Shown here: positions 48,739 through 58,009 of the stretch, in pieces | Position numbering within the stretch: the first letter of the stretch is position 1 | How the letters are laid out: each line of letters starts with the position of its first letter | Origin: a virus | IMG/VR virus record: IMGVR_UViG_3300046810_000338 | Coordinates: 124,001-188,000 of that record | Strand: one strand, 5' to 3' | Length of the DNA: 64,000 bases | The notes under the pieces: model-generated | Databases searched by the model: none | The model's input: the letters and a program-made list of their open reading frames with translations, nothing else | Told to the model about the DNA's origin: nothing | Position numbers and translations under genes: made by a program

Positions 48739-50865
48739 TTAGTTGTTGGCCACGGTACCACGACCAAAGATGGAGAGAATCCGACCAGGCAAACTCCCTG
48801 CTACGTTGTTGATAAAACTGGATTGACTGGACCAGGTGTCGAATGAGGTCATCATTCTGGTTTGAGCCAATCGAATCTTCTGCGTGGTGTAGATTTGTTC
48901 TTGCAGTGACAAGCCGCCCAGCACAGCCATCATCTCACTGAACTTGCTGGAGTCGTCATAGGTTGCCGGGTCGAGCAGAGTGGCTTTGGCTTGGGATGAG
49001 TTAGTAGCCTCACCTGTCACCAGGCCGCGCAAGCCATCGTCAATCTTGCCCACAGTTTGCGTCAGGCCGGACCAGAAACTAGCTTCTGTGCTGATTGGCA
49101 TGTGCACGATGCTGGACAGGTCAACGATTTCAAAGTTCAGCGTGACGCCCAGCGCTTCACCTTCAGAGTTACGGCCCAGGTTACCAACACCTACTGCGAT
49201 AGACAAGTTACGTACCATGCCCAGCTTGATGGTGCAGCGCCCACGAGAGTACGCTTCCAGAATGAAAGGCGAGGTGTAGGACATCTTACCGGTCGATTGA
49301 GGCATGACTGTAGCTAGTGCCATGGACACTGGAACCCAAATGTCCTTGAACCGACTGATAGGATCGCCCGACCAACCCCGCAGTTCGATCGTGTAGTTGG
49401 TAGCCGGCATGCTAGCAGCCGAACTCTGCCACACTTGCGGAATGTCAACAAAGGCGTTACCCATCAGCGCTGTCAGGTTAGACACACCGATGAAGTCCAG
49501 ACCGCCTGAGATGACGTTCTTGATCGAACCCACTACTGTGTCAACCAGCCCAATACCGGTTTGGAACTCAGCCGCATTGAAGCGGATAGAGCGTGCGTTG
49601 GATACAGTGCCGTTGAAACCAGAAGCAATCGAAGACTCGCCTACGGTGTTGTCAAACGAGAAGGTACTAGGACCGCTGTTATCCACACGGAAGGTTACCC
49701 ACTCGGCACCCTCGTTCATGCCCGCCTTTTGGTGTTCAACCATGGCGTCCAACATGCTCCATTTGGCCAAGGTACTGGCGTCGGCCGTCTTCTTGCCTGA
49801 GGAGTCAGTGCCACCTGTTTCGTTGTCCGCCTTAAACGACAGCACCGCCCGTTCAAGCTTATCACTGTCCAGGTTCTCAAACTGGTTACCCGTAGCGTTC
49901 AGATAACGACGGGTGTAGGTCATGACGTCACCGATCTTAGTATCGGTTAGCGCGCCAAACGCCGCGTTGTTTGCCCATTGCCTGAAGGAGTCAATGAACC
50001 CGCCCTTAGACGTGGCCTGAATGGCCAGGTCGTTAACCGCTTCCTGGAACTTGAGCGATAGTCGGTTATAGCGGTTGGCCACACCAAACAGATCGATGCC
50101 ACCGTCCTTACGGAAGATGTCTGGCAACATTGCGTTGTACTGCTTGATCTCGTCTGCACGAGCAGCAATCTCTTCCTTGGAATCATCGCGGCCACCCACA
50201 CGAGGAATAATCCCCATGTTGGTAGCCAAGGAGTTGGCAATGTTGTTCGCCGCCATCCAGTAGTTGTGCATCGTTGGTTCCAAGTAGTAATACCTGGAAA
50301 TACTTTTGCCCAACAGAAAAGCAACGGCCTTGCCGACAAACATAATAGGCGCAATGGTTGCCCCCACCACCGCCGTCAGCATCCGCCCCGCCTCATAGAA
50401 GACGCTAGGGCCCGCACCTGTACGAGCCACCACCGAAGCAGTAGGATCATAGAAGCTGAAGAAGAACGACAACAGCCCGTTCATCTTAGGCACACCCAGA
50501 CGCATGGTGATGTATTCACCTGTGTCGTCGTACATCGCCGAATAAGCGCGACCAAGGCCACGAGACGCTGCCACGCTGTTACGCACGTCTGTCTTGCGGT
50601 CTTCTTCACTGATCAACAACTGGTACACCGGGTTGTCAATCGAATAGCTCAGCGCAGTGTTGAGCCCAGGTACCGTCATATCGGCATACTGGGTAAACTG
50701 TGGAAACGGGTTGATGCAGCGAGCGCCACCCAATGTGGTGTCGCTGAATTTTACGCGTGCACCCGAATCCAATCGATTCTGTCGGTCTTGAATGGTACGG
50801 CCTGCCTTTGTAATCAAAAAGCTGGACCGTACCCAACTGTCGTTCCGTACCTGGGTGGTCGCCAT
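48739..50865 (-). CDS. Large virion-like protein, unknown function
   Basis: This 708-aa protein lies immediately downstream of the giant transglycosylase gene on the same strand. Residues about 160-190 are hydrophobic (MLTAVVGATIAPIMFVGKAVAFLL), possibly a membrane-active or buried helix. The rest is mixed, with SFRQWANNAAFG and MPATNYTIELRGWSGDPISRF in the middle. The C-terminus is helical. A neighbour of the tape measure or transglycosylase in phiKZ-type phages is usually a tail or baseplate protein, so a tail role is likely. Confidence 0.7.
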   Translation of the reverse strand: MATTQVRNDSWVRSSFLITKAGRTIQDRQNRLDSGARVKFSDTTLGGARCINPFPQFTQYADMTVPGLNTALSYSIDNPVYQLLISEEDRKTDVRNSVAASRGLGRAYSAMYDDTGEYITMRLGVPKMNGLLSFFFSFYDPTASVVARTGAGPSVFYEAGRMLTAVVGATIAPIMFVGKAVAFLLGKSISRYYYLEPTMHNYWMAANNIANSLATNMGIIPRVGGRDDSKEEIAARADEIKQYNAMLPDIFRKDGGIDLFGVANRYNRLSLKFQEAVNDLAIQATSKGGFIDSFRQWANNAAFGALTDTKIGDVMTYTRRYLNATGNQFENLDSDKLERAVLSFKADNETGGTDSSGKKTADASTLAKWSMLDAMVEHQKAGMNEGAEWVTFRVDNSGPSTFSFDNTVGESSIASGFNGTVSNARSIRFNAAEFQTGIGLVDTVVGSIKNVISGGLDFIGVSNLTALMGNAFVDIPQVWQSSAASMPATNYTIELRGWSGDPISRFKDIWVPVSMALATVMPQSTGKMSYTSPFILEAYSRGRCTIKLGMVRNLSIAVGVGNLGRNSEGEALGVTLNFEIVDLSSIVHMPISTEASFWSGLTQTVGKIDDGLRGLVTGEATNSSQAKATLLDPATYDDSSKFSEMMAVLGGLSLQEQIYTTQKIRLAQTRMMTSFDTWSSQSSFINNVAGSLPGRILSIFGRGTVANN

Positions 50866-50900
50866 GTAAATTCTCCAGAAAGAGGATTGATCATAAAGTA

Positions 50901-50934
50901 AGCCCTGACTCCCACAGGTAGGGGAGTCAGGGCT
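50901..50934 (-). terminator. Hairpin terminator
   Basis: The stem AGCCCTGACTCCC / GGGAGTCAGGGCT (13 bp) with an 8-nt loop separates two minus-strand genes. It lies 8 nt after the stop at 50942, so it ends the transcript of the giant gene. No TATGC element is seen here. Confidence 0.75.
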
Positions 50935-50941
50935 CTAAGGT

Positions 50942-53900
50942 TTACGTAGGGATTCTCAGACTCATGGGACCCGCAGCACGAGGACCTTGATTAGACAAAC
51001 TCTGGCTCAACCCAGCGATGGCTTTAATAACACCTTCAAAGCCATCAGTTTGAACCTTCAATTGCTTCTCAGATACCTCTACCAACTTATCAACCCCACC
51101 ACCGCTCATGTTAGCCGCAGAGGTGGTTTGTGCCGAAGCACTGGCTGCCCGCTGACGATCAATGGCCTCGGCAGTAGGGATGGGCAATGCTGTTTGGGTA
51201 GGTTGAGCAGTAGGCACCGGACTGTTCTGCACAGGATCGGACACTGGCAACATCCCACTAGGGGGCGATGCAATGTCAGAACCCATAGCGTTACCAGCAC
51301 GAGCTGTAGCCGCAGCAGAGGCGACTGGTTGCTCTGTAGCTGGCCCAGTCTCAGGGCCGGACGGTTTGACCTCTGGAGTGGCACTGGAGGCCGCTGTAAC
51401 ACCCATGTCTGGAGCTGGAGCCCCAGTTGCACCCGCAGCAGCAGCGCTGGCAGCGGTATCAGACATCGTTTGTGGAGTGGTTTTAGGAGCATCCATAGAT
51501 GGATTAACCGAAGCGCCACCGGCATTGAAGATGCTATCGTCCACCGTCTCGCCTTTCGACTTGAGGTAGGCGTTCATCATCGGACCGTAGAGGTTGCGGT
51601 TCTTGATTTGCTTGTTGCCTTGAATCGTCAAGATCTCCCTGGCCGTCCGAGGACGATCCAGCTTACCATCCACATAGAAGATCGACTTGTTATTGGCAGC
51701 AGCCTTGGAGTCCAAGTCTTTGCCCAAGCGATCTGGGTTCTTCACCATCTGAGCGTAACCGCCTGCGCCCAAGAAGTGAGCCCCGTACAAATCGACGTCT
51801 GTGAAGTTATCACGACCCAGCGACTTTTTAAGTTGCTCGGAGTTCTGCTTCATGTACATCACCGTCATCAGAGCGTTAGCCCTTGGATCGGTGGCTGGAG
51901 TGTTGGCTGGAATGCCAAACATTGGCCCGTAGGTCTTGAGCATCGTCTTCCATGTACTGCCGATGAACTGACCCAGACCCGTAGCCGAACCCACGGTGTT
52001 CTTGACACTGGAGTTGAATCCAGACTCAGTCGCCACCAACCCTGCCAGAATGCCTGGGTTGATCCCAGTCATCTTGGCCACAGCTGCCAGCAGTTCCTTG
52101 TGCTCGTTAAAGCCTTTAGGTCCTGTTGGCATTGGCAGTTCGGTATAGTTTCCGTACTTACCGCCTTCCCCGCCCTGTGCAAAGGTTGTTGCGACCCCGC
52201 CACCCTGTTGAGGTGTGTACTGATCACCGCCCCCGTTGTATCGGTCTGCCTTGTCGTAGTTGGTCGTTGCATTACTGCGACCACCCGCTACGCTAGGCGT
52301 TGTCCCACCATTGATTCCTTCATTGGGGGACTTGGCACCGAACAACTTGGCAAAGAACCCAGGTTGGTCATCGGCTACAGGCTTGGGCTTGTCATCCCCA
52401 CCGAACCAACCACTGACCGTATCACCAATGCTTGCAAAGAAGCCTTTGGTTTTAGACAGCAGGGAACTTTTGGTCTTACCGTTCTCACCCGACTCTTCGT
52501 CCAGCTGATCCTTCTCGCTGGCTTTGATGATCGCTTTCATGTTCTCAGCGACAGTCGAGGCATCCGTGTTTGGCTTCTGGCCCAGGGTAGGGCTCAGTGG
52601 AATCGACCAAATGGATACAAAGCTGTCTTTGTACACAGCACCGGAACCAATCATGGCTTCGGCCACTTTGTACATCTGAGCAGACTTAAGCTTCTCATGT
52701 GCACGGCTAGGCGTTGCAGTACCCGACACTGCTTTCACAGCGCCAGCAAAGGTTGTCCACGCAGGCAGGAACCGAAGGTCCAGCCATTGTTTGAAGTTGT
52801 TGTAGCTGGCCGACCCAATCTCACCCACACCGAAACGTGGACCACACTGAGCAATCAACTCTTCCAACTTACCTTCATAAGTACCCGCCCCATTGCTATC
52901 CACCTTGGTCTTCTGGTTAGCCACCCATTCCAAATAGATCAATCCATTGACCAGTTCGGTGTTGAGTGTTGTCAGACCGTAGACCCGCATTCGCACAGTA
53001 CGAAACGCATCCAACACTGTCGTCGGATAAAGGTCTTCAGGGAATTGCACAGGGACACCGTCTTTGCTCGTGAACGTCGAGTAAGCACCCGCGATCACAG
53101 CCAGAGCCGCCATACCAGCCGCCCCCGGAGCACCTGCCATCAAAGGAGCCTTGATGCTTACGCCACCAGCTCTTGCAGGCGCCCCTGAGGCCGATGCGCC
53201 TTCAGCCCCGACCAATGCCGCAACTCCGGCAGCAGTAGCCGCAGCAGCTACTGTAGGAGCTGTGGGGGCCACACCCGGTAGAGGAAGCTGGGTGCGTTCC
53301 AATGGTTTGGCACCATCCTTCTTAAAGACGGCTTCTGCTTCGGCTGCAATGTCATCGATCTTCTTCTCGTCGGTCAGAGGCGACATCCCTGGGGTTGCCG
53401 TAACTCCAATCGACCAAGCGTCACGACCCGCGCCACGCACTGCATTGAGCAGGGCGAGTTTGGTATCGGCTTTGAGGTCGTCATCGAGCTTGTTCAAAGC
53501 CTCTTTGATTTCCAACTTAGCCATGGCCTGCAACCAGGTGCTGAACACAGGACGGAACCTGCGCTCGTACCAGATGGAGAAGTTACGCATTGGGAGCGAA
53601 CCAGGCTTCTCTGGATCAAGGTCAAGTTCTTTGATAGCTTCCAGAGCATCATCGCCTCCGGAGGTTACATTGACCTTGCCATCGGTAACGGTAACGTGTT
53701 TGAGCAACTTCTCCTCAAACGCCAACATCTTCTTGGCATAGTCATCGTCATCACCCGAGAACCCGTATTGCGCCAACCGAAGTTTCTGCAATGGGCGTGA
53801 CTTGCTGGAGTCGTACCACTTGTAAGCCATCCAACCCAGCGAAGCCACACCGATCACAGTGCCTGCGATCGCTGCCACGGGAGCAGAGATAATGCCAGCC

Positions 53901-56900
53901 GCTACTGCACCAGCACCCAGAGCACCCCGTAGAGCCCAACTGCCCGCAGTACGAACACCTGCGCCTATCGCTGTGCGGACAGCACCGCTACCCAACAGAC
54001 TACCCAGCTTACCAACCCCTGGTATCTTGTTGAGCATCCGACCCCCCCAACGCATCCCGCGCCCGCCCCAGTTGCGCAGCTTGCCCAACACTCCCTTACC
54101 ATGACTTGCAAGGTCAGCAGCGTTAGCAGCGTCTTGCAAGGACATGCCATCGTCATCCCCTTTCTTCTTGCCGAACAAACCTTTCAGTTTGTCACCCAGG
54201 CCACCGAGCAGGGCAGCAATGCCGCCCTTACCCAATGCTTCTTTCCCAGTAGCTTTACCACCTGCGGCTGCGATCTTGTCCTTGACAGCCTGAGCGCGTT
54301 TACGCTCTTGGTCCTGCCACGAACCATCGACCACGCCATCCCCATCAGCATCGCCCACCTTGCGCTTTGCCTTTTTAGGCTTGCTCAGGTTGGAAACCTG
54401 CTCCAGGATACTCATTTGCACTTGCAGCTGTGCTTTGAGAATGTCGCTGGAATACCCGTCGTCGGAGAACATGTTGGAGATCTTGGAACCGGCCTTGGAC
54501 AACAGACCTACGCCCCACTTACCAAACTTGCGCAACCCATTACCGACAGACTTGCCGATCTTCTTGATACCGTCGAGTGCCCGAGTACCTGTGTTCTTGA
54601 GCCGGGTAATGCCACGCCCAACCCGAGTCATCGCCATTGCCCAACCGGCTTTGATATCTTCACCGTATTGGTCAACCATGCCCTTGCGCATGTCCTTGAG
54701 CGACATCACCAAGTTGCCGTTAGCATCAACAATGTCGCCTTTGATGTCAGACAGCTTCTTGATCACGTTGCCGGTAGCTTTGTCAAAGTACCCACCGTTC
54801 TCCAAAACGGTTTTAAGCAGTCGAGGCAGCTTCTCGCCTTTGAGGTAAACGTCGTGCAGTCCGTTGAGCTTATTCCATGCCCAGTCCTTAACCGCAGTGA
54901 GTTTACCCAGCGCGAAGTTCTTGACACCTGCCCAACGTCCCAGAGCAGAATCGATCAGACTGTTCGCCCCATCCTTGAGGTTCTTCCAGCCAGCCAGAAT
55001 AACGCGCTTACCCAGACGGTCAGTCAGACCCGTCTTGAGATCTTCCAGGCTCAGAACAATGTTGCCAGCCTCATCGACCACAGCACCCTTGATATCAGAG
55101 AGCTTCTTGATGATCTTGCCAGTGGCTTGGTCACGGTAAAGTCCAAGTTGCAACTTACGCGCTTCCAGAGCAGGGTGCTCCCAGCCTTTGACGTAGATAT
55201 CAACCACACTGCCCCGGAAGTTATCCAGTGCAGTACCTGCCTTGCCCAACATGTCGGTAGCACCGCCCACGAGGCTCTTGGCGCGATCCTTGATGTTCTT
55301 GAGATGCTTGTTAGCAAACCCACGGGCACCACGGAACGCGTCCCCAATGCGCTTACCGCCACGCTTAGCACGGTCTTTCCACAGACCGGCCTCTGTGCCT
55401 AACTGTTTACCGCCCACAATGAACAGGTCATCGGTGACTTTAACATTGGCAAACTGACGACCATCCTGGAGAATGTCCATGATCTCTTCCAGAACCAAAG
55501 TTTGGTAGCCTTGGTTGTAGGAATCGTTCAGGGTTTCCAGTGTAGCGATGATCTTGTCCATTTTGTCCAGCGTTGGCTGGGCATCATGGGCTTCAGCTTT
55601 GGGCATAGCGGCTGCAAAGGTGCGTCCCATCAGTTCGTAGTCAAACACGAACGGAGCAGCGGCAGCAGGGGCAGGTTGTGGTGGAGCAGCTTTACCTGGA
55701 TCGTTAGCCGCTTTGGCACCTGACAAAATGTCTTGCAACATTTTGCGCAGTTGATCGTCTTCCTTTTTACGGCGACGAGGAGAACGACTGCCCGGCCCAC
55801 CTGGACCACCATTTCCTCCATTGCCCCCATTCCCGCCGTTGCCTCCATTACCACCGGAACCGCCTGGGCCCCCTGGACCACCAGGGCCGGCTGGAGCAGG
55901 ACGAGGTTTGGACTTAGGAGAGAAGAGGCTGTCTTGGTCGAACAGTTTACCGTCATCTTCGCCGAGGCGCATGTCGGTGACTTTATCGAAGTTGATCGAT
56001 ACAGACCCATTCTTGTTAACCAAGATCCCTGCGTTGAGCAACTCCTCTTTATAGCCCGCTTGAATAAGCGCCTTGATAGGGCCAGACGGGTCAGAGAAGT
56101 TGTGACGCATTGATTGCAGCATGGTGCCTACATCGGCTTCATGACTGTTAACCGCCTCACGGTCTTCCTGGGCAATGTCGCCGTTGATGTCCACCTTGTG
56201 CCGTTGTTGCAACAGCTTACGGATAGCAGCTTTGTCAGCTGGGTGAGCATTGCCATGCAATGCACCACCATTGGCGATGTCTTTAACCTTGAAGGCTTTG
56301 TTGGTCATGTTCAACTGAACCAGATGACGCCCCAACGCTTTACGTTGGTTCTGAGTCAGCTTCTTCTCAGGATCGATTGTATCAATGATACCGTCAAGCC
56401 CTTTGACGTTGTGAGCAGACTGTCCGTCACGTACCAATGAGTTCTTAACCCGACCGATCATGGTGCGTGCATCGGTAAAGGTACCCGAGGCCATGTCGTA
56501 GCGGATCATTGGTACAGAGTCATCGCCTGTGCGTGCTTTAACCGCTTCGTGGTGAATACGGCTCAGCAATCCAGGAATGATGTCGATCAAAGAACGGTTG
56601 GACAGTTTGTTGAAGTTATCAGGCATGTGACCTTTGGAGAGGTCCTCATTCTTGATAGAACTGTCCAGGTTGGTCGAGTGCAGCAGGGACCGACCGAAGT
56701 CAAGCAGCGTACCTTTAATGCCGTCGTGGGTATTACGCTTGCCGGCCTGTTCGTCCAACCAGCGAGCACCGTTGGTCAAGGCATTGCGGGTCAGACCCTG
56801 TTTGCCGTTGAACCGAACGTTCTGCCCCAACCGTGCCCGAGCCTTACCACCAAACTTGTTGATGCCCCAATCACCTGCCGCACCCATGGCCAGTTCAATG

Positions 56901-57946
56901 AGAGAGCCGACAGAGTCATCAGACCCGCCCATCTCCTCTTGCATCTGAACCATGTCACCGCCCATGTCGCCGGCGTCGCGGAATCCATCACGAATACCAC
57001 GCAGTTTGTCACGGGCGGTTGTGGTAACCCGGTCCTTGACACCCTTGGCGGTTTTGTTGATGTAGTCACCGAGGTTGCCATACATGCCAGAACCCAGCGC
57101 CTCCAACAGACGCGCTTGGTTCATCTTGCCAAATTCTTCACTGGCAGTAATCTTGGCAGCTTCAGGCAAACCGGTGTTCTTGGCAATGGCATCCAGTCGT
57201 GCCATGATGTCGACACTGGAACGACCCTGTTGGTCGACCAAATCGTTCATCAGGTAGTTGGACTGCATTTGCAGTTCCAACGTCTTACGCTTCCAACGAG
57301 AATCCAAGCCCTCGTTATAGTCACGCAGCTGTCTTAGGCTGGTGTCCATGGAACTGAAGGCAGCCATCTGCGTCTTGAAACGCTTACGGCCGATTGTTTC
57401 ATTGTTAATGCGACGAGCTTCGCCAATCTCACGATCAGATTGACTCTGGTCGTTCATGGCACCCATGATGTCGTCAAGGCGAGCAGAGGTTTCTTCGGCG
57501 CGTTCCTGCTCCTTGGTTTTACCGCGGTAAGCCGAATCGTCCTCCCCTGCTAATTTCTTAAGCAACGTGCCTAACTTATCAGGGAGCTTTCCTTGAATTT
57601 TAGGCAAAGTGCGACGCAAGGTCTTTTGCATGTCCTTGCGGGTCTTATCGATTTCACTTGCCCCAGCATCGAAGACATCTTTCATCGATGTAGCGGCATC
57701 AAAACCTACGCCCACAGTGTCGCTGTAAGCGCCTGGCAAAACGGCTGTAGCAGCTTTGCGGATACGGGCTGGGTCAGCGACTGTCTTGACCGCTCCTTTG
57801 AGAGCAGAAGAGGCGACCTTGCGGACTGGGGTTCGGTCGTCTTTAGGCTCTTCTATGGAGTCCTCGAAGTCGAAGTCGGGCCAATCCATGTCCTCCATGT
57901 TATCAAAATCGAAATCGACCTTGCCACCGGCTTTCTTGCTGGCCAT
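50942..57946 (-). CDS. Giant tail protein with lytic transglycosylase domain
   Basis: This is 2334 aa from ATG 57946, preceded by GTGGGTGA; a GTG four codons upstream is in frame. After an acidic N-terminus come long helical regions. A Gly-rich hinge (GGPGGPGGSGGNGG-like, about 684-717) follows. Next are two related segments with ATGKIIKKLSDIKGAVVDEAGN and ATGNVIKKLSDIKGDIVDANGN (about 915-980 and 1033-1092). A hydrophobic region is at about 1336-1374. Near 1955-2110 is a soluble lytic transglycosylase domain with ATESGF (catalytic Glu1974) and TGLGQFIGSTW. The C-terminus is Pro/Ala-rich. It may be tape measure and cell-wall drilling enzyme at once, like phiKZ gp181. Confidence 0.85.
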   Translation of the reverse strand: MASKKAGGKVDFDFDNMEDMDWPDFDFEDSIEEPKDDRTPVRKVASSALKGAVKTVADPARIRKAATAVLPGAYSDTVGVGFDAATSMKDVFDAGASEIDKTRKDMQKTLRRTLPKIQGKLPDKLGTLLKKLAGEDDSAYRGKTKEQERAEETSARLDDIMGAMNDQSQSDREIGEARRINNETIGRKRFKTQMAAFSSMDTSLRQLRDYNEGLDSRWKRKTLELQMQSNYLMNDLVDQQGRSSVDIMARLDAIAKNTGLPEAAKITASEEFGKMNQARLLEALGSGMYGNLGDYINKTAKGVKDRVTTTARDKLRGIRDGFRDAGDMGGDMVQMQEEMGGSDDSVGSLIELAMGAAGDWGINKFGGKARARLGQNVRFNGKQGLTRNALTNGARWLDEQAGKRNTHDGIKGTLLDFGRSLLHSTNLDSSIKNEDLSKGHMPDNFNKLSNRSLIDIIPGLLSRIHHEAVKARTGDDSVPMIRYDMASGTFTDARTMIGRVKNSLVRDGQSAHNVKGLDGIIDTIDPEKKLTQNQRKALGRHLVQLNMTNKAFKVKDIANGGALHGNAHPADKAAIRKLLQQRHKVDINGDIAQEDREAVNSHEADVGTMLQSMRHNFSDPSGPIKALIQAGYKEELLNAGILVNKNGSVSINFDKVTDMRLGEDDGKLFDQDSLFSPKSKPRPAPAGPGGPGGPGGSGGNGGNGGNGGNGGNGGPGGPGSRSPRRRKKEDDQLRKMLQDILSGAKAANDPGKAAPPQPAPAAAAPFVFDYELMGRTFAAAMPKAEAHDAQPTLDKMDKIIATLETLNDSYNQGYQTLVLEEIMDILQDGRQFANVKVTDDLFIVGGKQLGTEAGLWKDRAKRGGKRIGDAFRGARGFANKHLKNIKDRAKSLVGGATDMLGKAGTALDNFRGSVVDIYVKGWEHPALEARKLQLGLYRDQATGKIIKKLSDIKGAVVDEAGNIVLSLEDLKTGLTDRLGKRVILAGWKNLKDGANSLIDSALGRWAGVKNFALGKLTAVKDWAWNKLNGLHDVYLKGEKLPRLLKTVLENGGYFDKATGNVIKKLSDIKGDIVDANGNLVMSLKDMRKGMVDQYGEDIKAGWAMAMTRVGRGITRLKNTGTRALDGIKKIGKSVGNGLRKFGKWGVGLLSKAGSKISNMFSDDGYSSDILKAQLQVQMSILEQVSNLSKPKKAKRKVGDADGDGVVDGSWQDQERKRAQAVKDKIAAAGGKATGKEALGKGGIAALLGGLGDKLKGLFGKKKGDDDGMSLQDAANAADLASHGKGVLGKLRNWGGRGMRWGGRMLNKIPGVGKLGSLLGSGAVRTAIGAGVRTAGSWALRGALGAGAVAAGIISAPVAAIAGTVIGVASLGWMAYKWYDSSKSRPLQKLRLAQYGFSGDDDDYAKKMLAFEEKLLKHVTVTDGKVNVTSGGDDALEAIKELDLDPEKPGSLPMRNFSIWYERRFRPVFSTWLQAMAKLEIKEALNKLDDDLKADTKLALLNAVRGAGRDAWSIGVTATPGMSPLTDEKKIDDIAAEAEAVFKKDGAKPLERTQLPLPGVAPTAPTVAAAATAAGVAALVGAEGASASGAPARAGGVSIKAPLMAGAPGAAGMAALAVIAGAYSTFTSKDGVPVQFPEDLYPTTVLDAFRTVRMRVYGLTTLNTELVNGLIYLEWVANQKTKVDSNGAGTYEGKLEELIAQCGPRFGVGEIGSASYNNFKQWLDLRFLPAWTTFAGAVKAVSGTATPSRAHEKLKSAQMYKVAEAMIGSGAVYKDSFVSIWSIPLSPTLGQKPNTDASTVAENMKAIIKASEKDQLDEESGENGKTKSSLLSKTKGFFASIGDTVSGWFGGDDKPKPVADDQPGFFAKLFGAKSPNEGINGGTTPSVAGGRSNATTNYDKADRYNGGGDQYTPQQGGGVATTFAQGGEGGKYGNYTELPMPTGPKGFNEHKELLAAVAKMTGINPGILAGLVATESGFNSSVKNTVGSATGLGQFIGSTWKTMLKTYGPMFGIPANTPATDPRANALMTVMYMKQNSEQLKKSLGRDNFTDVDLYGAHFLGAGGYAQMVKNPDRLGKDLDSKAAANNKSIFYVDGKLDRPRTAREILTIQGNKQIKNRNLYGPMMNAYLKSKGETVDDSIFNAGGASVNPSMDAPKTTPQTMSDTAASAAAAGATGAPAPDMGVTAASSATPEVKPSGPETGPATEQPVASAAATARAGNAMGSDIASPPSGMLPVSDPVQNSPVPTAQPTQTALPIPTAEAIDRQRAASASAQTTSAANMSGGGVDKLVEVSEKQLKVQTDGFEGVIKAIAGLSQSLSNQGPRAAGPMSLRIPT

Positions 57947-58009
57947 ATCGTCACCCACTATTCAAATAGCTTACAAATCATAAATTAACTGTCATCAGAG
58001 AAGGGTGCC

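Noticed and set aside
50987-53188. Open frame of 733 codons on the plus strand inside the giant tail protein gene.
   Set aside because: Antisense to a protein with a clear transglycosylase domain; no ribosome site and an unusual composition (Arg, Cys, Ser, His).
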